A DNA stretch of 64,000 nt from Oscillatoria nigro-viridis PCC 7112 (GCF_000317475.1 NC_019729.1:5036501-5100500), one strand, 5' to 3'; shown: positions 1-9,842, counted from the stretch's first letter. Notes: generated by a model not told the origin, from the letters alone. Made by a program: numbers and translations.

Positions 1-652
1 GTTTCTCACGACTTGCGCGCTCCTCTGCGGGGAATTTCGTTTTTTGCTGAAATGTTGCTAAAAGATAAAGCCAGCGAGTTGGAGGCTACCGCACAGGATT
101 ACTTGTATCGGATTAATGAGGCTGCAAGTCTGATGAATACTTTAATCGAAAATTTGCTAGAGTACGGCCACCTCAGCAAAGCTAACTTGCCACTAAAAGC
201 AGTTTCTCTTAATTTAATTGTAGCTCGATCGATCGCGCAAATAGAGGCAGAAATTGCCCAAAAACAAGCTCGGATAACGGTTGTCTAACCGCTACCTACG
301 GTGTTGGCCCATCCTGCTACGCTGCTGCAAGTATTGGCTAACTTGCTCTCAAATGCTCCACCAGTTCGTGCAGCTTGGGATACAGCCGCAGGTGCGGGTT
401 TATGCAGAAGCTGAGGAGAAATATGTCTATCTTTTGGTAGAAGACAACGGCATTGGTATTGCCGAAAGATTTTAAGAGAGGATTTTTGGGTTGTTCGATC
501 GCCTGCACGCTCGAGAAGTTTATCCAGGGACGGGAATTGGGCTGGCGATCGCGAACAAAGGAGTCGATCGGATGGGGGGTGCGATCGGGCTGAAATCGAC
601 TCTGGGAATCGGTACTCGCTTCTGGGTAAAATTACGCAAGTCCGAGACTTGA
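1..652 (+). pseudogene. Histidine kinase C-terminal part, broken by two stops and a frameshift
   Basis: The window opens inside a sensor kinase. Frame 1 begins with a HisKA H-box (VSHDLRAPLRGIS). It continues through a dimerisation helix and the start of the HATPase domain (TLLQVLANLLSNA), but a TAA at 286-288 interrupts it. Near 357-365 the reading frame must shift to continue as KFVQLGIQPQVRVYAEAEE and reach the G1 box DNGIGIAERF. A second TAA follows at 473-475. In the same frame the protein resumes with ERIFGLFDRLHAREVYPGTG and the G2 box GIGLAIANK, ending at TGA 650-652. All ATPase boxes are recognisable, so the loss looks recent, or the breaks are base-calling errors. The N-terminal sensor lies outside the window. 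Confidence 0.8.
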
Positions 653-1074
653 GGAAGCAAGTTCGGCAACGCGCAGTGAATCGGGATTTAACAGATGAGG
701 TTCTAGGGAAGAGGGTTTTAACAGCAATATTCTGCTGTAGCTCAAAGAATCAATTAACCCGCGTCTTCACACCAGAAGACAGAATAAACAATTAGTATAG
801 TAAGAGTTAAGTCATCTCTTGCACCTTTCCCGCTTGAGCATGCTTTCCGATCTGTTTTACAACAACTTACTTCATTAATTTGCTTGTGGACACGCCCCTA
901 AAAGGGTGGCTGAGGATATTACAATCTGTAAGATATAATAAATACTTGCAAATACAATAAACTTATTTGTAAGTATAATTGACCATCTCAGTAAATATTC
1001 AAAATAGCGAGATTGCTTAATAACATATTCTTAGATTGAAGAATGTTTGCGCCAATACAAAAACTAAAAGGCTA
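653..1074. other. Intergenic region with an AT-rich inverted repeat
   Basis: No coding signal is visible in about 420 bases between the broken kinase and the next hybrid kinase. The notable structure is a 13-bp inverted repeat at 942-954 and 964-976 (ATACTTGCAAATA / TATTTGTAAGTAT, one mismatch, 9-base spacer), about 100 bases before the kinase start. It has no GC core or T-run, so it fits an operator better than a terminator. Confidence 0.5.
942..976. promoter_or_regulatory. Inverted repeat upstream of hybrid kinase, possible operator
   Basis: The arms ATACTTGCAAATA and TATTTGTAAGTAT pair over 13 bp with one mismatch and a 9-base spacer. The location upstream of a signalling gene and the AT-rich symmetric form suggest a dimeric regulator site. 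No cognate regulator can be named from sequence. Confidence 0.35.
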
Positions 1075-3993
1075 ATGCTGTCTATTCTGTTGATCGACGA
1101 CAACCCGAACGATCGCCTGATGATCGAGCGAGAACTGAGGAAAACTTTTCCCGATTTAGAAATGAAATCGGTTATTGATATCCAAACTCTAGAATACATC
1201 CTGGCAGCCGGGGGTTTTGACCTAGTAATTACCGACTACCAACTGCACTGGAGCGACGGATTAAGTATTCTCCAAAAAGTTCACAGCCGCTACCCGAATT
1301 GTCCGGTAATTATGTGTACTGACAGCGGCAGCGAACAAGTGGCAGTCGAAGCTATGAAAGCGGGTTTGAGCGATTACGTGTTCAAAGGGCGGCACTTAAA
1401 GCGGCTGGCGGGGGCCGTGGGCGAAAGCTTGAAAAATCAGCAGTTGCGCGAGAACTACGCGAAAACGTCGGCGCAGTTGGCAATTTCGGAGGAACGGCTG
1501 AGATTGGCGATCGAAGCCTCGAAAATGGGAACTTGGGATTGGAATTTATTAAATGGGGAGGTGGTTTGGTCGGAGGGACACGAAATGTTATTCGGGCTGG
1601 AAAAAGGCAGTTTTGCGGGAACTTACGAAGCGTTTTTTAGCTGCATTCACCCGGATGACCAGAGCTCGGTCGCCCGATCGCTTGGTTTTGCTTTAGAAAA
1701 CAAAATAGAATACAACTACGAGTTTAGAGTTATTTGGCCCGACGGCAGCTTGCACTGGATCGCGGGTAGGGGCAAGTTTTTTGATGATGATACGGGTAAA
1801 TCGGTGCGGTCGATCGGCGTGGTTTGGGATATTACCGATCGCAAATTATCAGAAGCGAGGGTGCAAGAAAGCGAGGAAAACTTGCGCTTTGCCCTAGAAG
1901 CAGCTAACACCATCGCTTTTACCTGGGATGTGGCATCGGGGGAAGTCCGCCGTTCGTCCAATGCCGCAACACAGATGGGTTTGGGCCCAGACAGCACCTG
2001 TGGTACTTTTGAGCAAAAAAAGAATGCGGTGCATCCAGAAGACCGCGAAAGGTTTTTGGCAGATTTGAATGCCGCACTCACGGGCACGGGAGTTTACGAG
2101 TCGGAATACCGCAAAGTGCGACCCGACGGCTCAGTGATTTGGCTTCACGACAAAGGGCGGATGGTTTTTGACGCATCGGGTACACCCCTTCGGCTGTTCG
2201 GCGTGGCGATCGACATTACGGATCGCAAACAATTAGAATACGATCGCTCCCGCGCCTTGGCCCGCGAGCGGTCGTATTTGCACCGCCTGCAAAAGTTAAC
2301 CTCCGCGTCAGTTGCTATCAACTCCACGCTGTCGGTGGCAGAAATACTTCAGTTAGCTGCCGATAGCGCCCGCCAAATTCTGGAAGTCCACCAGGTAGCG
2401 GTCAACCTCAACCCGACCGCCAACTGGGATGCGGGAATTAGCAAGTTTTCGATGTCAGAAAAATACGCTGCGTGGCGAGATTACTGCGAAGAGCCAGACG
2501 GTACGGGCATTTACCAAAAAGTTTGCCAGTACCAACAGCCGATGCGAATGACTCAAAGCGAGTTAGAGGCTCACCCGGCATGGCGGGGGTTCGGCAAGGC
2601 TGCGGGGAAGCACCCGCCGATGCGGGGCTGGCTGGCTGTACCGCTGACGGCTCGGGACGGCAGAAATCTGGGATTGATTCAGTTGTCGGACAAGTACGAG
2701 GGGGAGTTTGCCGAAGATGATGAAACTATTTTAATGCAGTTGGCTCAGGCCGTGTCGGGGGCGATCGACAATGCCCGACTTTACGAGGAATCTCAGCAGG
2801 CAAATCGCATGAAAGATGAGTTTTTGGCCACTCTTTCTCACGAGCTGCGATCGCCCTTAAACGCGATTTTGGGCTGGGCGCAACTGCTGCTGCAACGCAG
2901 TTTGAGTCCGGCTGCTACTGGGCGGGCTTTAGAAACGATCGAGCGAAATGCTAAATTGCAAACTCAATTGATTGATGATTTGCTGGATATTTCTAGAATT
3001 ATTCGCGGCAAGTTGACGTTGAATCCTTGTGCGGTAAATTTGATTTCGATGGTGGAAGGAGCGGTGAATACGGTGCGGTTGGCCGCCGATGCTAAGTCGA
3101 TCGATTTACGGTTTGCAATTGTAGATTTGGGCTGGGAAACAGCAGAGTTTTCCCCACCCGGGGAGGTTTCTGGCAATCCTGAATCTCAGTTAAATCCGAA
3201 ATTTTGGGTATCAGGAGACCCCGGCCGCTTGCAGCAAGTGATTTGGAATTTGCTGACGAATGCGATTAAGTTTACGCCGCCCGGGGGGCGAGTTGACATC
3301 CGGCTGAAGCGAGTTGATGCGGAGGTTGAGCTGGCTGTTACCGACACTGGAATTGGGGTTGCACCGAATTTTTTGCCTTACGTGTTTGAGTCTTTCCGGC
3401 AAGCGGATGCTACGATTACTCGCAATTATAGCGGTTTGGGGCTGGGTCTGGCGATCGTCCGGCAGTTGGTGGAACTCCACGGCGGCACGGTTTGGGCGAG
3501 CAGTCCGGGACTGAATATGGGATCGACTTTTACTTTCCGTCTCCCTTCGATGCAGGTAAATTCGATCGGCGGCGAGGAAGCGCCGGTTTTGGCTGGCGCT
3601 GGTAATTTACTGGGAGTTAAGGTTTTGCTGGTTGATGACGAGGTTGATTCGCGGGAATTTATGAGGTTTGTCTTGACAGATTCCGGGGCCGCTGTCAGGG
3701 CTGCATCGTCTGCTGCTGAGGCGTTTGAGGTGGCTTCTCAGTTTAGCCCGGATGTTTTGGTCAGCGATATCGGAATGCCGGAGGAAGACGGTTATTCGCT
3801 GCTACGAAGGCTGCGTTCTTTGAACGCGCAGACAGGGAAATTTTGGGCGATCGCTCTGACGGCTTATGCTAGGGATGAAGACCGCGATCGTGCTTTTGCT
3901 GCGGGTTTTGACCGACATCTGTCTAAACCTGTGCAACCCGATGTGTTGGTAGAGACTATAGTCCTGTTGAGGCAGCAAGGGCTAACAACTTAA
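1075..3993 (+). CDS. Hybrid histidine kinase REC-PAS-PAS-GAF-HisKA-HATPase-REC
   Basis: This is a cytoplasmic two-component hybrid kinase of about 972 residues with no membrane segment. An N-terminal receiver (LLIDDN near residue 7, phospho-acceptor D54 in VITDYQ) is followed by two PAS/PAC modules (about 145-260 and 270-385, each ending in WDITDRK or IDITDRK). A GAF domain spans about 410-560. HisKA carries LSHELRSPLNAI with the phosphorylated His at 589. The HATPase boxes are NLLTNAIKFT, DTGIGV and GLGLGLAIV. A C-terminal receiver (LLVDDE, acceptor Asp in VSDIGMPEEDG) closes the protein. I chose ATG 1075, preceded by AAAAGG, over an in-frame TTG at 1036, because the receiver starts directly after it. 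Two receivers around one kinase suggest a phosphorelay; the stimulus is unknown. Confidence 0.93.
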   Translation: MLSILLIDDNPNDRLMIERELRKTFPDLEMKSVIDIQTLEYILAAGGFDLVITDYQLHWSDGLSILQKVHSRYPNCPVIMCTDSGSEQVAVEAMKAGLSDYVFKGRHLKRLAGAVGESLKNQQLRENYAKTSAQLAISEERLRLAIEASKMGTWDWNLLNGEVVWSEGHEMLFGLEKGSFAGTYEAFFSCIHPDDQSSVARSLGFALENKIEYNYEFRVIWPDGSLHWIAGRGKFFDDDTGKSVRSIGVVWDITDRKLSEARVQESEENLRFALEAANTIAFTWDVASGEVRRSSNAATQMGLGPDSTCGTFEQKKNAVHPEDRERFLADLNAALTGTGVYESEYRKVRPDGSVIWLHDKGRMVFDASGTPLRLFGVAIDITDRKQLEYDRSRALARERSYLHRLQKLTSASVAINSTLSVAEILQLAADSARQILEVHQVAVNLNPTANWDAGISKFSMSEKYAAWRDYCEEPDGTGIYQKVCQYQQPMRMTQSELEAHPAWRGFGKAAGKHPPMRGWLAVPLTARDGRNLGLIQLSDKYEGEFAEDDETILMQLAQAVSGAIDNARLYEESQQANRMKDEFLATLSHELRSPLNAILGWAQLLLQRSLSPAATGRALETIERNAKLQTQLIDDLLDISRIIRGKLTLNPCAVNLISMVEGAVNTVRLAADAKSIDLRFAIVDLGWETAEFSPPGEVSGNPESQLNPKFWVSGDPGRLQQVIWNLLTNAIKFTPPGGRVDIRLKRVDAEVELAVTDTGIGVAPNFLPYVFESFRQADATITRNYSGLGLGLAIVRQLVELHGGTVWASSPGLNMGSTFTFRLPSMQVNSIGGEEAPVLAGAGNLLGVKVLLVDDEVDSREFMRFVLTDSGAAVRAASSAAEAFEVASQFSPDVLVSDIGMPEEDGYSLLRRLRSLNAQTGKFWAIALTAYARDEDRDRAFAAGFDRHLSKPVQPDVLVETIVLLRQQGLTT

Positions 3994-4420
3994 AAAAATT
4001 AATTAATAATTGATAATTGGTAATGGGAATTGGCAATTGTGTTTTTAGGGACCGAAAGCATCCAGGATACCCGCCACGTGATTCATTCGCGGTCAAATAA
4101 AAAACCTGTATCCGATCGAGGAACCCCCGAATTGATCTCGCGCAAGTCAGTCGATTTTCATCCTCGTAAAACTCGCTCGTACTTGCATTCCTCACTACCA
4201 CTCTCTAATGCTGATTTTACCGGACACGGCCTGATTAACCCGACTGGATATCGACGGCATCGCTCAACTGAGACATATAAAAGTTTGTATTTTTCAAACT
4301 ATTCAACATCTGTTTGTCGGGCTTTGCTTCTAGCCCGCCTAAAATATGCAATTTCTCTGCCGATTAGGGGATGGGTTTGTGTTAATATGCTAAAATATCC
4401 AACAACCACGCGGTAATTAG
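3994..4420. other. Intergenic region, no supported gene
   Basis: The first part (about 4000-4040) is a low-complexity tract of AATTGGTAATGGGAATTGG type, a dispersed form common in filamentous cyanobacteria. Open frames here (for example 4030-4416 plus) have no recognisable domain, a biased composition and no ribosome site, so I do not call a gene. Confidence 0.5.
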
Positions 4421-4921
4421 GTGGACAAACTTCAGACAGATATAGAGGCAATTTACTCTCAAATTGAGGAATTGCGCCTAGAACGCCAGCAGCTTATTAG
4501 TCTTGCCGATGTTGTCCCAGCAGGTGATTCGCCCCAAGCGATCGCCGATGCTTATCGGCGTCACGCAAGGGAAACAGCACAAGTGTCTGCAGAAGTCAAG
4601 GGTATAGATGACGCGATCGCGGCTCTGTCTGCTCAACTGACTCAGAAACAGCAGCAGTCGGTAAAGTTGCAAAGAATCACTCCGCTGGAGCAGCAAGTTG
4701 AAGAAGGAAGATTACTAGCTCAGGGACACGCGGAACGGATTAATGAACTGGCGGCGGAACTGGCAGCGGAAGTGAAGGAACTCAAAGCTATCGCCGACCA
4801 AATTAGTCCCAGCTACTGGCAGGTTTATTACAAGCCTTTTATTACTGGTTTTAAGAGTATTTCTGTTCCCTACGTGCGATCGGACGGGGATGTTTGGACT
4901 ATTGTCAATCGAGTAGTTTAG
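4421..4921 (+). CDS. Hypothetical coiled-coil protein
   Basis: A 166-residue soluble protein starting at GTG 4421. Residues 1-125 are almost entirely helical and heptad-like, rich in Glu, Gln, Leu and Ala. The last 40 residues change character to an aromatic tail (SPSYWQVYYKPF ... VRSDGDVWTIVNRVV) that looks like a small folded end. There is no signal peptide or membrane segment. It stands alone, convergent with the response regulator at 4987. I do not recognise a family; the regular composition and clean frame support a real gene. Its function is unknown. Confidence 0.65.
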   Translation: MDKLQTDIEAIYSQIEELRLERQQLISLADVVPAGDSPQAIADAYRRHARETAQVSAEVKGIDDAIAALSAQLTQKQQQSVKLQRITPLEQQVEEGRLLAQGHAERINELAAELAAEVKELKAIADQISPSYWQVYYKPFITGFKSISVPYVRSDGDVWTIVNRVV

Positions 4922-4986
4922 AGAGGCTGCGGGAGCAGAAATAATCAGCACTCAAGACATTTTTTTCCCGTCCCTATTCCTCTACT

Positions 4987-5352
4987 TCAACCCCGCAGCA
5001 GTTGCTTAATAGTGCCGACCAATTCTTGAGGGTGAAATGGCTTGGCGATGTAAGCGTCGGCTCCTTGTTTCATTCCCCAATATCGATCGAACTCTTCGCT
5101 TTTGCTCGAACACATTACCACCGGCAAATTTTGGGTTTTAGGGTCGCTTTTGAGCCGACGACAGACTTCGTAGCCGTTCATCCGGGGCATCACTATATCC
5201 AGAACGACTAAATCGGGGCGGTTAGCCTTGATTTGCTCTAGAGCTTCTACGCCATCACTCGCTACCGTGACGTTTAGTCCTCTACCTTTGAGCAAGTCGG
5301 CGATCATCTCCCGCAGAGTGACGCTATCATCAACAACCATAACTGTACTCAT
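4987..5352 (-). CDS. Single-domain response regulator (CheY/PilH-like)
   Basis: A 121-residue stand-alone receiver. It shows the acidic pair in MVVDDS (D8, D9), the phospho-acceptor D52 in VVLDIVMPRMNG, the switch Ser/Thr region (VMCSSKS) and the invariant Lys in AKPF. There is no output domain, so it would act by protein contact, as CheY and PilH types do in cyanobacterial motility systems. The frame stays open about 60 codons further upstream, but that part is repetitive (NVSVNVNENV) and unlike a receiver. ATG 5352 lies just before the conserved start and has AGGG about 7 bases upstream. No partner kinase is adjacent. Confidence 0.88.
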   Translation of the reverse strand: MSTVMVVDDSVTLREMIADLLKGRGLNVTVASDGVEALEQIKANRPDLVVLDIVMPRMNGYEVCRRLKSDPKTQNLPVVMCSSKSEEFDRYWGMKQGADAYIAKPFHPQELVGTIKQLLRG

Positions 5353-5677
5353 AGAATAATCCCTACCAAGTTTCTGGGTTGAAACGTTCTCATTAACGTT
5401 TACACTAACGTTCACCTTCAAAGGTGTTTTTTCCTGATTGAGATTGCGCTCTGCTAAATCTAGTTTACCCACTTTTGCTGATTTCTCAATCATTTTCTGA
5501 GTAATTACCGCAAAATTTAAAGATCCGCGCAATCTCGGTTGACACAGGAGGCTATGTCCGTTAGTCTATCATTTTCTTTCTCGAATGGTACTCATATTAA
5601 AAAATGAGGGTATAGCTTGGTTGTGCGTTTCCGGTTGAGGACGGCGGCGCTCGGCCGCCTGCATCAACATTTTTTGT

Positions 5678-8014
5678 CTACTTAGGATTTTGCGTACCTA
5701 AAGCCGATAGTTTTTGGTCGTAGAGCGTGTCTAAAACGACCGGGCGCTGGCGGTAGGTCTGACCGGTGTTTTTGCAGCCGTTAGCAACGATTCCCAAGAC
5801 GGAAGCTCCAGAAATTTTTAATTCTTCTAAAACTTTGCGAACTTGCGATCGGTCTGTTTGCCCAATTTGGACGACCATAATCGTAGCGTCTGTGTGAGCT
5901 GCGATCAAGTGGGTGTCTGCCAAGCCTGCTAGTGGCGGGGTGTCATAAATTACTAAGTCAAAAAATGCTTGAAATTGCTCCATCAGATACTGCATTTTTT
6001 TGGAAGAAAGAAGCTTGATCGGATCGGGGGGAATTTGGCCTGCGGTGAGTACGAACAAATTTTCTTGGTTCGGGGCTCGTTGAATCGCGTCGTTGAGGCT
6101 GAGATCTGTGGAGATGGCCTCGCCCAGCCCGCGCACGTTTGGCAGTCCTAACTTAGCGTGCAGTTGCGGGCAGCGCAAATCAGCATCTACTAACAATACT
6201 CGCTGTCCGACTGCTGCTGCTGTGGCTGCCAGGTGCAAAGCTACTGTAGATTTGCCGTCTCCGGCTACGGCTGAGCCGACTAAGAGCGATCGAATTGCCG
6301 TGCCTGCACTCAGCAAGTGAATGTTCGTGTATAGCGATCGAAATGCTTCTAAAAATTGATAGTCCAAGTCGCTCAAAATACTCGGTCCCCCGCTCATCGG
6401 ACCAGTATGTCTAGCTTCGCCCGGTTCGACTACTTCCACTTTCGAGTTCGATCGAGCCGATGTTAGTTTCCTCTGTCTGGCTGGCGGTCTGCGCTTGACT
6501 TTTTTGGTAAACGGAATCACCCCGAGTATTGGCAATCTTGTGGCGATTCTCAGTGATTCTGGAGTGTGGAACACAGTATTTAGTACCTCTACGAGCAAGC
6601 CGACGGCTATGCCCAGGAGAGTGCTTAAAATTACTGCCAGCGCTAACTGTTTTTTGGTTTGTTTGACGGTAGCTGTTAGAGGGTTGCCGAATTTGTCTCG
6701 CGGAATTTCCGGAGGATTGATCAGCACCCAGGGGATTTGCTGCTGAGCCGCATCGATCCGCAAGGCTTCTCGTTTTGCCAAGAAGTCCGACAAACTCTTA
6801 GTAACTACTTGCAGTTCCTGCTGTAAATTGTCGTATTCTCGGGTTGTGACTGAAAAGTTTCTAATTTTTTGGTTGAGAGCATTTTGCGAAGCGGTCATTT
6901 CGCGATCGCGCGCTTCAACTTCTTTGATTTGGGTCTCTAAATTTCCCATCACCACTTCTCTTGCTTGTTGAGTGGCGGTTAAAATCAGTTCTTCCCGACT
7001 TTTTCGCAGCGCTAAAACTGGCAAACTGTCTTCTCTGTACTGAGCTAATTTTAATGACAATTCCGAGTCTATTCTCTGAATTTGACCTAAGAGTCCGGCG
7101 TAAGCTTGTCCTTGGGTCATCAGCAGCCCCTGGGGATTATTTTCGTTGAGTAGTTTTTCATAGCTTTGGTAGAGGTTTCGCATCCCTTTTAGGTCAACTC
7201 TAATTTCTACTTGCTTGCCCCGAATGCTTTGAACTTGTTCCGACAGAGATTTTCCCTCTATCTGAGGTTCAAACAAGTTGCTCTGCTGCCGCAGTCTTTG
7301 GACTTGCAGTTGCAGAACTTCCACTCTTTCTCGGAGCTTTGGCATCTCCATATCTATAAATTTAATACCTTGATTAATGCCCATCAGCCGTTGCTGCAAG
7401 CTGTAATCTAGATAAGCTTTAGAAATTTTATCCAATACGCCGTAAATTTTTTTTCTATCTGCATCTTTGTAACGAACTTGTAAAATTTTTGTGCCTTGCT
7501 GTTTGCCATCTTTCGTGTAGCTGATGCGGTTGATCGACATTTTTGAGATCAGTTCGCTATAGTTCATTTTGGGATACCAAGCCCGCAATTCATCAATCAC
7601 TGGCTGCATCATTTTGGGACTTCGCAAAATCCTAATTTGGGTTTCGTAGTCTAGTAGGCTAATTCCTTCTATATTAATTTTTGCGAAGTCGGCAGCTTGG
7701 GTGTTGTTTAATAGTTTGGATTGCAAACCTTCAGCCGTGGCTGGTTCTACTAACAGGGAAAAGGAGCCTTCATACTCGACAGTTATGCTTTTAGAAGTGG
7801 CGACGATCGCAGTTCCTGCCAGGGCGCTCAAAGCAATGGTGGCTGCTGCCATGACCGGGAAGCGACGGCGCACGACGCCTAAGAGCCAGGACAAGTCTAG
7901 CTTTTCTTCTTCTCTCTCCTCTACGAAGTGATCTCTGTAGTTCTGAGCAGATAACTCCCGCAGTTTGCCGTTCGATTTGGGTGTGAAGGGTTGGTAATCT
8001 TGTCTGCTATCCAT
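5678..8014 (-). CDS. Polysaccharide copolymerase / BY-kinase-like protein (Wzc type)
   Basis: A protein of about 778 residues. The N-terminal Wzz/chain-length domain has a first membrane helix (about residues 48-70, FPVMAAATIALSALAGTAIV). A long coiled-coil periplasmic part and a second helix (about 460-485, LALAVILSTLLGIAVGLLVE) follow. The C-terminal cytoplasmic ATPase has Walker A (GSAVAGDGKSTVAL), A' (VLLVDADLRCP) and B (FDLVIYDTPP) motifs of bacterial tyrosine kinases. The C-tail has only two or three Tyr residues rather than a dense cluster, so autophosphorylation may be limited. The family controls chain length and export of capsule or exopolysaccharide. ATG 8014 is preferred over the TTG at 8023. 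It lies 3' of the Wza-like gene on the same strand, probably one transcript. Confidence 0.9.
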   Translation of the reverse strand: MDSRQDYQPFTPKSNGKLRELSAQNYRDHFVEEREEEKLDLSWLLGVVRRRFPVMAAATIALSALAGTAIVATSKSITVEYEGSFSLLVEPATAEGLQSKLLNNTQAADFAKINIEGISLLDYETQIRILRSPKMMQPVIDELRAWYPKMNYSELISKMSINRISYTKDGKQQGTKILQVRYKDADRKKIYGVLDKISKAYLDYSLQQRLMGINQGIKFIDMEMPKLRERVEVLQLQVQRLRQQSNLFEPQIEGKSLSEQVQSIRGKQVEIRVDLKGMRNLYQSYEKLLNENNPQGLLMTQGQAYAGLLGQIQRIDSELSLKLAQYREDSLPVLALRKSREELILTATQQAREVVMGNLETQIKEVEARDREMTASQNALNQKIRNFSVTTREYDNLQQELQVVTKSLSDFLAKREALRIDAAQQQIPWVLINPPEIPRDKFGNPLTATVKQTKKQLALAVILSTLLGIAVGLLVEVLNTVFHTPESLRIATRLPILGVIPFTKKVKRRPPARQRKLTSARSNSKVEVVEPGEARHTGPMSGGPSILSDLDYQFLEAFRSLYTNIHLLSAGTAIRSLLVGSAVAGDGKSTVALHLAATAAAVGQRVLLVDADLRCPQLHAKLGLPNVRGLGEAISTDLSLNDAIQRAPNQENLFVLTAGQIPPDPIKLLSSKKMQYLMEQFQAFFDLVIYDTPPLAGLADTHLIAAHTDATIMVVQIGQTDRSQVRKVLEELKISGASVLGIVANGCKNTGQTYRQRPVVLDTLYDQKLSALGTQNPK

Positions 8015-8027
8015 ATTCAGCAAGGGT

Positions 8028-8081
8028 ATTTTTGAGGTTGATATTTTTGAGGTTGATATTTTTGAGGTTGATATTTTTGAA
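8028..8081. repeat. 15-bp tandem repeat upstream of wzc-like gene
   Basis: The unit ATTTTTGAGGTTGAT is repeated 3.5 times without interruption, ending 14 bases before the copolymerase start codon. On the transcribed strand it lies in the leader next to the ribosome site. Copy-number variation could alter expression; this is inference. Confidence 0.75.
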
Positions 8082-8164
8082 GCGGCCAGGTCGCGGCTGG
8101 GTAATCTTATTGTTTAGTTTATTCTAGCCTTTGCCAGGAATTATCCACCTCGCCCGCCACCTTC

Positions 8165-9637
8165 TTACCTGAATAAAAACCGGAGAGCGTTTATAAAATT
8201 TAACACTCCCGTAGCTGGCCCGACAGGTCCGATTACAGCGTTCATGCGATCGACAAAATTGACGAGACCCTTGCGAGATACGATAATCATGTCGTTGTTG
8301 CGAAGTTGAGGATTGGTTTCTTCGTTAATTCCTTGAGTTAAATTGACTTCGATCGTCCGTTTAGTAGCTGTACCGTCGTTATTGAGGCGGACTAGCTCAA
8401 CTTTATCTCTTCTAGCTCTGGTATTCTCGTAGCCAAAAAATCCTCTGGAAACTAAAGCTTGATTCAGTGTGGCATTAGCTGGGAGCCTCAAGGGATCGAG
8501 GGATGTTCTGAGTTCTCCTACTACAAAAACGTTAATGCCGACGGGGGCAAAGTTAGTGTTCGCGAGTACACCAGCTTCTGCAGGGTTGACGATCGTAGCT
8601 TTGGGCACGACGATCGTGTCTCCCTCCTGGAGGATGGTATCTTGGGCGCCGTCGCCGGACTCTAGGAACTGCCACAGGTTGACTGGGATAATTTGTTCGC
8701 CTCTTCTGGTGACGCGCCGCACTTGGATTTGCCGGATGTCGGCATCCGACGTGATGCCGCCAGCTAGCTGAATGGCCCGGATGACGGTGGGAAAACCTTC
8801 GCGGCTGAGGTCGTTTGTGGTGTTGCCGCCGATGACGACGTAAGCCCCTGGGCGGGTGACTTGGCCAACGATGGAGATCGATCGAGGTTTTTCTGGGGGT
8901 GGCGAAAAGTTGGCCGTCGCAAATTGACGAGCTTCTGCTTGGTTGAAGTTGGCGACTGTGGGAATCACGATTGTGTCTCTGTCTTGCAAAATGAGGTCTT
9001 GAGAGATGTCTCCTTCTTGCAAGAATTTCCACAGGTTGACGTTGAGCACTTGATCGGGGCCGTCTCGTTGGGGACGGCGGACGCGGATGTTGCGGATGTC
9101 GGCGACACCCGTGACGCCTTCTGCGAGTCTGATCGCTTGGGTGACGGTGGGGTACTGGACACTCGGCGCGGCTCCCGGGCCGGGAGTTAGGGTAATTGTG
9201 AAGTTTCCGGGCCTGGTGACTTCTCCAATGACGCCGACGTTGAGGGGGCGGGCGGCGACGAGGCTGACTGTGACTATGGGGTCTTTGAGGACGCGGCGGT
9301 AGGCGTTGCGGATGATGTTGGTGGCTTCTACTAAGGTGCGGCCGCGGACGGAGACCAAGCCGATCAGGGGCAGGTTGACTGAACCGTCGGAAAGGACTTC
9401 GTAGCCGCGGCTGAGTTCGGGTACTTCGAGTATTTCTAGTTGAATGCGATCGCCACCACCGAGTTTATAGCTTTCGGGCGATCGCCTAACGGGCGCAACG
9501 GTCTGGGCTTGCTCTGCACCTAGCGGGATGGGAAGTTGTGCCGTGCTGCTTCTGGCGTCGGTGATGACAGTGGAAGCAAACAAGACAACACCCATAAACG
9601 ACGGGGCTATCTGTCTTGGAAAATTGGTGTTAACCAT
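8165..9637 (-). CDS. Outer-membrane polysaccharide export protein (Wza-like, SLBB domains)
   Basis: A 490-residue protein with an N-terminal signal-like stretch (MGVVLFASTVITDARSSTAQ). A poly-export domain follows (SYKLGGGDRIQLEILEVPEL ... PLIGLVSVRG). Then come three SLBB-like repeats, recognisable at VGVIGEVTRPGNFTI, ISIVGQVTRPGAYVV and VFVVGELRTSLDPL. The family forms the outer-membrane channel that works with a Wzc-type copolymerase. Three SLBB repeats are more than the two of enteric Wza and are usual in cyanobacteria. ATG 9637 has AGGTGG just upstream. It is co-directional with the copolymerase and divergent from the polymerase gene at 9843, so 9638-9842 probably holds divergent promoters. 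Confidence 0.9.
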   Translation of the reverse strand: MVNTNFPRQIAPSFMGVVLFASTVITDARSSTAQLPIPLGAEQAQTVAPVRRSPESYKLGGGDRIQLEILEVPELSRGYEVLSDGSVNLPLIGLVSVRGRTLVEATNIIRNAYRRVLKDPIVTVSLVAARPLNVGVIGEVTRPGNFTITLTPGPGAAPSVQYPTVTQAIRLAEGVTGVADIRNIRVRRPQRDGPDQVLNVNLWKFLQEGDISQDLILQDRDTIVIPTVANFNQAEARQFATANFSPPPEKPRSISIVGQVTRPGAYVVIGGNTTNDLSREGFPTVIRAIQLAGGITSDADIRQIQVRRVTRRGEQIIPVNLWQFLESGDGAQDTILQEGDTIVVPKATIVNPAEAGVLANTNFAPVGINVFVVGELRTSLDPLRLPANATLNQALVSRGFFGYENTRARRDKVELVRLNNDGTATKRTIEVNLTQGINEETNPQLRNNDMIIVSRKGLVNFVDRMNAVIGPVGPATGVLNFINALRFLFR

Positions 9638-9842
9638 AAGCCACCTAATTTTATTGACTATGATTTATATAAGTGTAGCCTTTTTAGTGCTGGGCAAAAA
9701 GCTGATTATTTTAAGCGCTAGCCGAAAAAATGTTGCTGTATTTTTGCTTTAGGGCTAATTTCTGTGTTAGCGTGGTTGCGGGTTGACGGCTATATTTTCT
9801 ATCTAGATTACTTGAGCTTGTTTTTGATAAAGGAAAGCAATT

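Noticed and set aside
4030..4416. Open frame of 128 codons on the plus strand
   Set aside because: It starts inside a low-complexity repeat, has no ribosome site and no recognisable domain; composition is unlike neighbouring genes.
5353..5532. N-terminal extension of the response regulator
   Set aside because: The 60-codon upstream part is repetitive (NVSVNVNENV) and lies before a normal receiver start with its own ribosome site.
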